A stretch of 64,000 nucleotides of DNA from contig DATGUF010000017.1 of the NCBI GenBank assembly GCA_035301485.1, positions 61,299-125,298 on the forward strand, read 5' to 3'. The translations under genes were made by a program, and so were the position numbers. The notes beneath the pieces are model-generated. The model did no database searches. It was not told the DNA's origin and saw nothing but the letters and a program-made list of their open reading frames with translations. Positions 32,298-40,470 of this stretch are shown in pieces. The DNA is from CALEAR01 sp035301485. GTDB lineage: Bacteria; Pseudomonadota; Gammaproteobacteria; Pseudomonadales; Alcanivoracaceae. Each line of letters begins with the position of its first letter. The first letter of the stretch is position 1.

Positions 32298-33905
32298 ATG
32301 AAAGATAAAAAATACCAAACCGATGTTTTGGTGGTAGGTGCCGGTTTAGCCGGCATATGCACAGCCTTGGAAGTACTCGATCAAGGATTACAAGTATTAC
32401 TGCTCGATGGCACGGGCGAAGAACGCTTTGGTGGCCAAGCTAAAGAAGCCTTTGGCGGCATGTTGCTCAACAATACGCCTGAACAAAAACGAAATAAAAT
32501 TACGGATTCTGCTGAGAGTTTTTGGCACGACTGGCAAGTAGCTGCTCAGTTTAAAGAAGAAGATGAGTGGGCTATTCGCTGGGCTAAAGCTTATACAGAG
32601 CATAATCGCACAGATATTTATGATTGGTTGCAAGACAAAGGCATTCGTTTTTTTCCTGTAGTGCAATGGCCTGAAAAAGGTAATTATGGCGATGGCAGTT
32701 CTGTGCCTCGTTATCACATTGCTTGGGGGTGTGGTGAAGGGGTAACGAACACCCTCATTAAACACCTTCTGGAACACCCAAACCGCAATAAACTCACCTT
32801 GTTGTTTAACCATAAAGTTACCGACATTACTTATCAAAACGGCCGCGTGGTGGGCTGTGTGGGGGAAACACAGCAAGGCGCTTTTCAAGTCCAGGCTGAG
32901 CACACTGTTATGTGTAATGGCGGCATCAATGGAAACCTGCAAAAAGTGCGCGAGGTATGGGACCCTATTTATGGGCCCGCACCGCAACGTTTATTAAGCG
33001 GTACCCATCCGAGCGCTGATGGCGCCCTCCATGATGTGGTGGAACGAGTAGGTGGGCAGGTTAAAAACTTACAGTATATGTGGAACTATGCTGCGGGTAT
33101 TGAGCATCCAGAACCACAGTATGCACACCACGGTTTAAGCATGATCCCCACACGTTCAGCCTTATGGATGGATGCGCATGGCCGTCGCGTGGGGCCGTTA
33201 CCTATGGTAACGGGGTTTGATACCCATGATTTGTGCAAAATAACCGGAAACTTGCCGCATCAATACACGTGGCAAATTATGAATAAGCGCATTGCCGATA
33301 AAGAAATAGCTATTTCTGGCAGCGACACCAACCCACATTTCCGCGATAAACAAATGCTACGTTTGGTGCTGCAAATCTTGCGTGGCAACCACCAGCAAAC
33401 GCAATGGTTAATAGACCACTGCCCTGATGTGGTGGTGGGGAATACTGTGGAAGAATTAACGGCGAAAATGCAACAGCTTGAACCTGAAGTGCCCATTGAT
33501 GTGGCTGGCATGCGCGCCGATATTGAACGCTACGACCACATAGCTCGTTTACCTAAAGCCCTTCAAAACGATGACCAGTTACGCCGCATACAACATCTAC
33601 GTCAGTGGCGGGGGGATAAATTAAGAACCTGTGATTCTCAACCTATTATTGACAGTAAGCACTTACCTTTGGTGGCTATTCGATTGCGTTTAATAAGCCG
33701 TAAAAGCATGGGGGGAATGTTAACAGACCTACAATCACGTGTATTGGATGCTCATCAGCAACCTATACCAGGGTTGTATGCAGCAGGTGAGGCCGCTGGT
33801 TTTGGAGGAGCGGGTATCGCCGGTATTCGCTCATTGGAAGGCACTTTTATGCCTAATTGTATATTTAATGGCCGCCGCGCAGCAGATGGTATCAAAGCGG
33901 GTTAA
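32298..33905 (+). CDS. FAD-binding dehydrogenase, fumarate reductase/ketosteroid dehydrogenase type
   Basis: A 535-residue flavoprotein. The dinucleotide-binding start TDVLVVGAGLAGICTALEV has G14-x-G16-x-x-G19. The C-terminal FAD block PGLYAAGEAAGFGGAGIAGIRSLEGTFMPNCIFNGRRAAD is typical of the FAD_binding_2 family. The closest group I know is a set of putative FAD dehydrogenases near 3-ketosteroid delta-1-dehydrogenases; the substrate is not known. It lies 26 bases before a ThDP enzyme gene and opposite an AraC regulator, suggesting an inducible two-gene catabolic unit. The ribosome site is weak. Confidence 0.85.
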   Translation: MKDKKYQTDVLVVGAGLAGICTALEVLDQGLQVLLLDGTGEERFGGQAKEAFGGMLLNNTPEQKRNKITDSAESFWHDWQVAAQFKEEDEWAIRWAKAYTEHNRTDIYDWLQDKGIRFFPVVQWPEKGNYGDGSSVPRYHIAWGCGEGVTNTLIKHLLEHPNRNKLTLLFNHKVTDITYQNGRVVGCVGETQQGAFQVQAEHTVMCNGGINGNLQKVREVWDPIYGPAPQRLLSGTHPSADGALHDVVERVGGQVKNLQYMWNYAAGIEHPEPQYAHHGLSMIPTRSALWMDAHGRRVGPLPMVTGFDTHDLCKITGNLPHQYTWQIMNKRIADKEIAISGSDTNPHFRDKQMLRLVLQILRGNHQQTQWLIDHCPDVVVGNTVEELTAKMQQLEPEVPIDVAGMRADIERYDHIARLPKALQNDDQLRRIQHLRQWRGDKLRTCDSQPIIDSKHLPLVAIRLRLISRKSMGGMLTDLQSRVLDAHQQPIPGLYAAGEAAGFGGAGIAGIRSLEGTFMPNCIFNGRRAADGIKAG

Positions 33906-33931
33906 GCCAAAAAGCAGTAACGGAGAATAAA

Positions 33932-35662
33932 ATGAAAAAGACAGGTGCACAACTGGCCACCTTTGCATTGGAGCAAATAGGGGTAACACGTACGTTCGGT
34001 ATTCCGGGTGTACATAACACGGAGTTATATGACGAGCTTAATAAATCTAAGCAAATCACCCCCACTTTGGTAACGCATGAAATGGGGGCGGCGTTTATGG
34101 CGGATGCCATGAGCCGCACCGGAGATAGCATTGGTACCCTAGCGATTGTTCCTGCAGCGGGCGCTACCCATGCTGCTAGTGGTATCGGCGAAGCCTATTT
34201 AGCAGGCATTCCCATGCTTATTATCTCTGGCGGCATTCATACCGAAAGTGGGCACCACTACCAACTGCACGATATGGATCAGCATACTTTACTGTCACCC
34301 ATTACTAAGGGCAGTTTTCATATTCGCTCCCATGCAGAAGTCATCCCTACGCTTTATGCAGCGTACCAGCTAGCCATGCGCGGTGAGCCTGGGCCTGTGT
34401 TTGTAGAGCTGCCCTATAATATCGGTAACTTCATCGGAGAAGTGGAAAGTATGCCTACTTTCCAAGGTTTGGAGCCACAACCTAGGTTTGATCAAACGCT
34501 AGTGGAGCAAGCAGCACAGTTGTTAGTGAATGCGAAGCAAGCAGGGTTGTACATAGGTTGGGGGGCAGTGGCATGTGAAAAAGAGCTCGTGGAATTGGCC
34601 GAGCTCTTAAATGCTCCCGTGGCCACTACGTTGCAGGGGCTAAGTTCATTTCCTGGTAACCACCCACTACACACCGGTATGGGAGTAGGGGCATACGCAG
34701 TGCCAGCCAGTGAAAAGGCTTTTGCTCAATGTGATGTCATGCTTGCCATTGGTGCACGTTTCGGTGAAATACCCACCGGCAGTTTTAGCATGAAAGTGCC
34801 TGAAAACTTGATCCATGTGGATATTAACCCCGCCGTATTTAACACTAACTACCCCGCTAAAGTAGCTATAGAAGGGGATGCGGAGAAAGTAGTACCTGCT
34901 TTGCTAGAAGCAGTAAAACGTTTATCTCCCCAGGGTAGCCAAGCGGATGTTCGTGCTGTTATTGCGAAAGAAAAGCAAGCTTACCGTGATGAATGGCTAG
35001 CGCATGACAGTGGTGATCGTGTTAACCCTGCGATGTTCTTCAACGCTCTGCGTGAACAAGTGAGTGATGACACCATCGTGGTGGCTGATGATGGCAACCA
35101 CACTTATCTGGTGGCTGAACTCATGCCTATACATGGGGCACGTCGCTATATCTCGCCGACGGATTTTAATGCAATGGGCTATTGCGTACCCGGTGTGATA
35201 GGTGCCAAGTTGGCTAACCCTGATACGCCAGTGGTGGGTGTTGTGGGAGACGGTGCTCTCTTAATGACAGGGATGGAAATGATCACTGCTGTGCGTAATA
35301 ACTTAGGCGTAGTAGTGTTTGTGTTCAGTGATGGAGAGCTATCTCAGATTGCCCAAGCGCAAGATATTCCTTACAACAGAAAAACTTGCACTGTGTTGCA
35401 CGATTTTAAAGTTGAAGGCTTAGCTGATGCTGTAGGGGCGGAATTTGTGGCCATTAATAGCGCTAGCGATATTAACGCAGGGATTAAGCAAGCGCTGGAA
35501 CTTGCAGCTCAAGATAAAGCTGCTTATGTGGACGTACGAGTGGATTACTCCAAACGTACTCGTTTCACCAAGGGTATTATCAAAGCTTCTTTGAAGCGTT
35601 TTGCCCTGAAAGACCAAGTACGCATTGTAAGCCGTGCAGTGGTGCGAAAAGTGACGGGATAA
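33932..35662 (+). CDS. Thiamin diphosphate enzyme, acetolactate-synthase-like
   Basis: A 576-residue protein with the three-domain layout of the acetolactate synthase/benzoylformate decarboxylase family. The catalytic glutamate is E50 (VTHEMGAAFMADAMSR). The metal/ThDP motif starts with GDGALLMTG, but the position usually held by Asn 26 residues later is Asp (FSDGELSQIAQ). This variant may mark a separate subfamily. There is no small regulatory subunit nearby and ilvD is far away, so branched-chain synthesis is unlikely; decarboxylation or carboligation of a 2-keto acid is more probable. GGAG six bases before ATG. Confidence 0.88.
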   Translation: MKKTGAQLATFALEQIGVTRTFGIPGVHNTELYDELNKSKQITPTLVTHEMGAAFMADAMSRTGDSIGTLAIVPAAGATHAASGIGEAYLAGIPMLIISGGIHTESGHHYQLHDMDQHTLLSPITKGSFHIRSHAEVIPTLYAAYQLAMRGEPGPVFVELPYNIGNFIGEVESMPTFQGLEPQPRFDQTLVEQAAQLLVNAKQAGLYIGWGAVACEKELVELAELLNAPVATTLQGLSSFPGNHPLHTGMGVGAYAVPASEKAFAQCDVMLAIGARFGEIPTGSFSMKVPENLIHVDINPAVFNTNYPAKVAIEGDAEKVVPALLEAVKRLSPQGSQADVRAVIAKEKQAYRDEWLAHDSGDRVNPAMFFNALREQVSDDTIVVADDGNHTYLVAELMPIHGARRYISPTDFNAMGYCVPGVIGAKLANPDTPVVGVVGDGALLMTGMEMITAVRNNLGVVVFVFSDGELSQIAQAQDIPYNRKTCTVLHDFKVEGLADAVGAEFVAINSASDINAGIKQALELAAQDKAAYVDVRVDYSKRTRFTKGIIKASLKRFALKDQVRIVSRAVVRKVTG

Positions 35663-35706
35663 TGTTCTTAAAGTAAGAATATTTTGCTATAAGCTTATGT
35701 AATAAC

Positions 35707-35738
35707 AAAATGGCTTTCCGAGTGAAAGCCATTTTTGT
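35707..35738 (+). terminator. Terminator after the ThDP enzyme gene
   Basis: AAAATGGCTTTC, five bases, GAAAGCCATTTTTGTTTTG. It separates the AraC-controlled pair from the next operon. Confidence 0.88.
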
Positions 35739-35837
35739 TTTGTTTTTCTGTTATAAATCAATATCTTGGTTGTTTTTTATGGGCTGCTGTTAATTAACAC
35801 ATATTCCATTTGAGAATAAAGGTATCGTAAAACAATC

Positions 35838-35866
35838 TTGTTGGTTATTAGCGGTGAACCTATAGT
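35838..35866 (+). promoter_or_regulatory. Promoter of the AhpD/flavoprotein/ABC operon
   Basis: TTGTTG, 17 bases, TATAGT, a good sigma-70 match 32 bases before the first start codon. Confidence 0.7.
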
Positions 35867-35898
35867 GTCCAATCCCTTTAACGATACAGGAGCCCCCC

Positions 35899-36444
35899 AT
35901 GAGCCGTATTACTATTCAAACCCCACAAACAGCAGAACAAGCCGCCGCAGAAAGATTAAGTGCCGCTGAAAAAGCCAATGGTTTTCTGCCTAATTTACTA
36001 GGTGTTCTAGCTAATTCTCCCAATGCTTTGGAAACCTATCAAACCGTAACGGGCATTAATAACCGTAATAGTTTATCTGCGGTAGAGCGGGAAGTGGTGC
36101 AGATTACAGCAGCAGTAACCAACGGCTGCGATTTCTGTGTAGCTGGGCACACCAAAATTGCCCAAGTGGCACTAAAAATGGATAGTCCACTGGTAGAGGC
36201 ACTACGCAAAGTGGAAGCGCTACCAAATGAGAAACTTAATGCGTTAGCCATTTTTACCTTGCAGGTTATTCAGAAAAAAGCACAGGTTTCTGATGAAGAA
36301 TTAGCAGCCTTTAAAGCTGCAGGTTACACAGAACAAAACGCTTTGGATGTAGTGCTAGGAGTAAGCTTAGCCACTCTATGCAACTACGCTAACAACCTAG
36401 CCAAAACGCCCATAAATAAAGAGCTACAAGCCTTTGCATTGTAA
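35899..36444 (+). CDS. AhpD-like / carboxymuconolactone decarboxylase family protein
   Basis: A 181-residue all-helical protein of the CMD/AhpD superfamily. The redox site C77-D-F-C80 with H84 (TNGCDFCVAGHTK) is intact, as in alkylhydroperoxidase-type members, where it serves as a thiol peroxidase-like centre. Preceding EREVVQITAAVTNG is also typical. It starts at ATG behind AGGAG and has its own promoter. It is the first gene of a five-gene run that continues with an acyl-CoA-dehydrogenase-like flavoprotein and an ABC importer. A protective or reducing role beside the flavoprotein is inferred. Confidence 0.88.
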   Translation: MSRITIQTPQTAEQAAAERLSAAEKANGFLPNLLGVLANSPNALETYQTVTGINNRNSLSAVEREVVQITAAVTNGCDFCVAGHTKIAQVALKMDSPLVEALRKVEALPNEKLNALAIFTLQVIQKKAQVSDEELAAFKAAGYTEQNALDVVLGVSLATLCNYANNLAKTPINKELQAFAL

Positions 36445-36469
36445 TTTAAAAGCGATTTTGGAGTAAAAA

Positions 36470-37576
36470 ATGACAGCGCACATAGTGGCGAAAAGTGAGT
36501 TAGCGGCGATAGAAGCATTGGCTCAAGAAACATTGAAACCATTGGCCGATAAGATCGACCGCGAAGGGTTTTATCCCAAAGAGTTTTTACACCAGTTTGG
36601 TGCCTTAGGTGGTTTTAGCCTAAATACCGAACAGGGGTACTTCGTGGATTTGGAACACCTTGTTAAAGCTAATGCGGTTGTTGGTGCATATTGTGGCTCC
36701 ACCGCGTTTTTAACGTGGTGCCAAGGCGTTTGTGCTTGGTACTTACAGAACAGCCGTGTGCAAGCCACACGTGAACGTTACTTTGAACGTGTGGCAAGCG
36801 GTGCTGTGTTAACAGGCACAGGCATGTCAAACACGGTTAAGCATTTGGCGGGCATTGAGCGCATTCATCTTAAGGCAGAAAAACAGGGAGAGCATTACGT
36901 CGTTAAAGGGACTTTGCCTTGGGTATCGAACATAGCGCCAGATAACTTGATTATCGTTACCGCCAAAGTGGAAGGCACAGGTTACGTAATGTTTGTAGTG
37001 GAAGGTAATGCTGAAAACTTAACATTACGCCCATGCCCTGATTTCTCTGGCATGCAAGGTACGGCTACCTACAGTTTGCATTTCCGTGATGTGGCGGTGT
37101 CTGAAGACCAAGTGATCGCTCACCCACATCAATTTAAAAACTTTATGGCCAGCATTAAAGCCGGTTTTATTCTTACCCAAGTTGGCATTGGTGTGGGAGT
37201 GATTGATGCGGCATTAGAGCGTATTCAGAAGAGTAACGTTACCCACTCGCATGTAAACCAGTACCTCGATGATCAAGAAGAGGATTTGCGCCAAGAGCGA
37301 GACCAAGCGTTGGCCGAAGCCGTTCAGATAGCACAAGCTGCACAGCAACATAAGGCCGAAATAATAGAGGTGTTAAAGCTGCGAGCGAAAGCGTCAGAAC
37401 TTACCTTGCGTGCTGCCACGTCTGCCGTATTGCATGCTGGCGCACGTGGTTACTTAATGCGTGATAACGCCCAGCGAATACAGCGTGAAGCCATTTTTGT
37501 GGCCATTGTAACGCCTGCGTTAAAACATATACGCAAAGAAATTCATGATATTGAGCAAGCGCGAAAGAGTGCCTAA
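36470..37576 (+). CDS. Acyl-CoA dehydrogenase-fold flavoprotein (possible monooxygenase)
   Basis: A 368-residue protein with the acyl-CoA dehydrogenase fold, somewhat shorter than classic members. Visible blocks are TGTGMSNTVKHLAGIERIHLKA and WVSNIAPDNLIIVTAKV in the middle domain and ATSAVLHAGARGYLMRDNAQRIQREAIFVAIVTPAL at the C-terminal helices. Members of this fold next to sulfonate-type ABC importers include oxygenases such as DszC and SfnC, so an FMN/FAD oxygenase is possible; a true acyl-CoA dehydrogenase cannot be ruled out. GGAG precedes the ATG; the ABC ATPase gene starts four bases after its stop. Confidence 0.8.
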   Translation: MTAHIVAKSELAAIEALAQETLKPLADKIDREGFYPKEFLHQFGALGGFSLNTEQGYFVDLEHLVKANAVVGAYCGSTAFLTWCQGVCAWYLQNSRVQATRERYFERVASGAVLTGTGMSNTVKHLAGIERIHLKAEKQGEHYVVKGTLPWVSNIAPDNLIIVTAKVEGTGYVMFVVEGNAENLTLRPCPDFSGMQGTATYSLHFRDVAVSEDQVIAHPHQFKNFMASIKAGFILTQVGIGVGVIDAALERIQKSNVTHSHVNQYLDDQEEDLRQERDQALAEAVQIAQAAQQHKAEIIEVLKLRAKASELTLRAATSAVLHAGARGYLMRDNAQRIQREAIFVAIVTPALKHIRKEIHDIEQARKSA

Positions 37577-37580
37577 CGTT

Positions 37581-38390
37581 ATGTCTGAAATATTACTAGA
37601 TGCACAACACCTTTCTTTAACGTATCAGCCTAAAAGCTCGAAGGCGCCAGTGTTTGAAGATGTTTCACTGCAGCTAGCCGCCGGTGAGGTTGTCACCCTT
37701 TTGGGGTTTAGTGGTTCAGGGAAATCATCGCTGTTGCGTGTGTTAGCAGGGTTGAGAAAGCCCACTCGTGGCACAGTAGCTTTGCGCCAAAAAGTGGTGG
37801 TAAAACCTCACGCACGAATTGGATTTATGTTTCAAGATCCTTGCTTACTACCCTGGCTAAACCTAGAAGATAACGTGGCTTTTGGTTTGAAGCTAAAGCA
37901 CCAGCCGTCTATTTCTAAAGCAGAACGCCGCGAACGAGTGCGCGAGGCCCTACAGGAAGTAGGGTTGCAAGAAGCGGCCCATTATTATCCTTCTGCTTTA
38001 TCGGGCGGCATGGCACAGCGTGGCAGTTTGGCGCGTAGTTTAGTTAGGCAGCCAGAAATATTATTACTTGATGAACCCTTTAGTGCTTTAGATGCTGTGA
38101 CGCGCGCGCAAATGCAGCAGTTGTTACTGTCGGTGATAAAAAAGCATGGCACTTCCGTGGTGTTGGTAACGCACGATATTGATGAAGCTTTACAGGTGTC
38201 CGACCGTGTGCTGCTACTTGGAGGCAAGCCTTCACATGTGGTGGGTAGTTGGAATTTAACCGGCATTCAACGTGGCGCAAACAGCGCAGAGTTAGCACGC
38301 GTGGAGCAAGAGATATTAACAACATTACGTGCTGATTCAGATGCCCCAGCGGTATGTGACGCAACGTCGTTACTGGCCATACCGGCTTAA
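37581..38390 (+). CDS. ABC transporter ATP-binding protein (SsuB/TauB type)
   Basis: A 269-residue ABC ATPase. Walker A GFSGSGKSS, Q-loop FMFQDPCLLPW, signature LSGGMAQR and Walker B ILLLDEPFSALD with the switch region LVTHDIDEAL are all present. The features match the nitrate/sulfonate/taurine importer branch. I chose ATG 37581, right after the flavoprotein gene; a frame starting inside that gene is unlikely. It energises the permease encoded two genes later. Confidence 0.94.
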   Translation: MSEILLDAQHLSLTYQPKSSKAPVFEDVSLQLAAGEVVTLLGFSGSGKSSLLRVLAGLRKPTRGTVALRQKVVVKPHARIGFMFQDPCLLPWLNLEDNVAFGLKLKHQPSISKAERRERVREALQEVGLQEAAHYYPSALSGGMAQRGSLARSLVRQPEILLLDEPFSALDAVTRAQMQQLLLSVIKKHGTSVVLVTHDIDEALQVSDRVLLLGGKPSHVVGSWNLTGIQRGANSAELARVEQEILTTLRADSDAPAVCDATSLLAIPA

Positions 38391-38416
38391 GCCCTAAATT
38401 AAGATAGAGAAAACCT

Positions 38417-39610
38417 ATGACCGATTCTGTCGATACCTCGCGCCGTCATTTTCTGCAATTATCCGCCCTGTTTACAGCGGCTGGGGCGGCGCCTTTGTTG
38501 GGGGCGTTGAATACAGCACAAGCGAAAGAGCCAGAAGCTCCTGTGCGTGTGGGGTATTTGCCTATTACTGACGCCACCCCTTTGCTAGTGGCGCATCAGC
38601 AAAAACTATGGGAAAAGCAGGGGCTTGAAGTGGAAAAGCCGCGCTTGTTTCGTAGCTGGGCGCAACTGGTTGAGGCCTTTTTAAGCGGGCAAGTGAATGT
38701 TGTGCATATGCTTGCGCCGATGAGTGTTTATGCTCGATACGGTAGCCAATCACCCGCCAAGGTAGTGGCATGGAACCATGTGGATGGTTCATCCATAGCC
38801 ATTGCCGCTAAACAAAACATTAATGAAATTAAAGATTTAGGTGGCACCACTATTGCCATTCCTTTTTGGTATTCCATTCACAATATTGTGCTGCAATATT
38901 TGTTACGCAAAGAAGGCTTAGAGCCTATTGGTCGAGGTGAGCCTAGTGCACAACAGGTGAAATTAGTGGTGATGCCCCCCTCAGATATGTTACCGGCACT
39001 GGCTACGAATAGAATTGCGGGCTACATCGTTGCAGAGCCTTTTGTTGCTTTAAGCGAATTAAAAGGATTAGGGAAGGTGTTGCGTTTTACGGGCGATGTA
39101 TGGAAGGAGCACGCCTGCTGTGTGGTAATGATGCACCAAAAAGATCTAGAGCTTCGCCCAGATTGGACGCAAAAAGTAGTGAATGGCATTGTGCAAGCTC
39201 AAGCCTGGGCGCGAGAAAATAGGGCAGCCACCGCGCAGTTGTTATCACGCCGAGAACCAGCGAGATACACACCTCATACCGTGGAGGCGCTCACTAAGGT
39301 GTTGGCACCAGAGGCAAAAGATTGGCGTAACTATCGAGAAGGTGGCGCTATTAAACACGATGAATGGTCGCGCCATCGTATTGATTTTCAGCCTTACCCT
39401 TTCCCTAGTTACACAGAAAAAATGGTGGAGTTATTACAAAGCACCTATGTGGAAGGAGAGAGTGATTTCTTAGAGAAACTCACCCCGGCCGCCGTAGCTA
39501 AAGACCTAGTGGATGACTCTTTTGTTAAAAAAGCCATTGAAACGCAGGGCGGCATGACGGTTTTCGGCCAACCGAATTCTTATGTTCGTGAGGAGGTGGT
39601 AGATGCCTAA
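38417..39610 (+). CDS. ABC transporter substrate-binding protein, NrtA/SsuA/TauA type, Tat signal
   Basis: A 397-residue periplasmic binding protein. It has a twin-arginine signal: SRRHFLQLSALF with R9-R10, then a hydrophobic stretch and AQA cleavage near residue 36. The mature part starts with VRVGYLPITDATPLLVAHQQKLW, the usual opening of NMT1/SsuA-like and nitrate-type binding proteins. Tat export means it folds in the cytoplasm, perhaps with a cofactor or for speed. The ligand is unknown. The permease gene overlaps its last eight bases. Confidence 0.92.
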   Translation: MTDSVDTSRRHFLQLSALFTAAGAAPLLGALNTAQAKEPEAPVRVGYLPITDATPLLVAHQQKLWEKQGLEVEKPRLFRSWAQLVEAFLSGQVNVVHMLAPMSVYARYGSQSPAKVVAWNHVDGSSIAIAAKQNINEIKDLGGTTIAIPFWYSIHNIVLQYLLRKEGLEPIGRGEPSAQQVKLVVMPPSDMLPALATNRIAGYIVAEPFVALSELKGLGKVLRFTGDVWKEHACCVVMMHQKDLELRPDWTQKVVNGIVQAQAWARENRAATAQLLSRREPARYTPHTVEALTKVLAPEAKDWRNYREGGAIKHDEWSRHRIDFQPYPFPSYTEKMVELLQSTYVEGESDFLEKLTPAAVAKDLVDDSFVKKAIETQGGMTVFGQPNSYVREEVVDA

Positions 39611-40409
39611 CACGATAGTGAGAGATAAATCGTTTCACGCTCATGCTTTATCTGAAAAAAGTTTAAACATAGGTTTGGCCTTAGCGGGCATTTTTGTTTT
39701 ATTAGCCCTGTGGGCACTTGGTGTGCGTTTGCTCGAGAAAAACATAGGTTTAGCAGCCATGTTGGCGCCCCACGAAGCTTTTTCAGCGTTATATGAAATG
39801 GTGGTGAATAGCGAGTTAAACCAAGATTTGTGGGCGAGTTTGCGCCGTGTAATGGTCAGCCTTTTTTTGGCTTTAGCTATTGGAGTTCCTATAGGCCTTG
39901 TGGTGGGTGTTTCTCAAGTGGCTAATCAGCTAACAGGGAGTGCTTTTCAGTTCTTACGGATGATATCACCGCTTTCCTGGATGCCCATTGCAGTGATGAT
40001 TTTTGGCATTGGTGATGCGCCTATTTATTTTCTGCTTACTATTACAGCCGTGTGGCCGATTATTCTTAATACAGCTGCTGGTGTGCGGGAGCTAAACCCA
40101 GAGTGGTTGATGTTGGCGCGAAGCTTAAGTGCTACGCCTTGGGAAACCTTAATAAAAATAATGTTGCCAGGAATATTGGGGCATGTGCTTACAGGTGTGC
40201 GCGTAGCAATAGGGATGGCTTGGATTTTGTTAATACCTTGCGAAATGCTAGGAGTAAGCTCTGGGCTAGGCTACCTTATTTTGGATACGCGTGACCGTCT
40301 CGCCTATTCAGAGTTAATGGCCATTATAGTACTGATAGGTGCTTTGGGGTTCTTGCTTGATGCCCTAGTACAAAAGCTACATAAGCGTTGGGTGCCCTCA
40401 AAGAGTTAA
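39603..40409 (+). CDS. ABC transporter permease (SsuC/TauC type)
   Basis: A 268-residue inner-membrane protein with about six membrane segments. The EAA loop that docks to the ATPase is seen in NPEWLMLARSLSATPWETLIKIMLPGILGHVLTGVRVAIG. Its ATG lies inside the end of the binding-protein gene, showing tight coupling. Together with the two preceding genes it makes a complete importer. Confidence 0.93.
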   Translation: MPNTIVRDKSFHAHALSEKSLNIGLALAGIFVLLALWALGVRLLEKNIGLAAMLAPHEAFSALYEMVVNSELNQDLWASLRRVMVSLFLALAIGVPIGLVVGVSQVANQLTGSAFQFLRMISPLSWMPIAVMIFGIGDAPIYFLLTITAVWPIILNTAAGVRELNPEWLMLARSLSATPWETLIKIMLPGILGHVLTGVRVAIGMAWILLIPCEMLGVSSGLGYLILDTRDRLAYSELMAIIVLIGALGFLLDALVQKLHKRWVPSKS

Positions 40410-40470
40410 AATAAACTGTAAATATTAGGGTATAATATTTTGTTTAATTAACATTACTCTGAGAGTCCTT

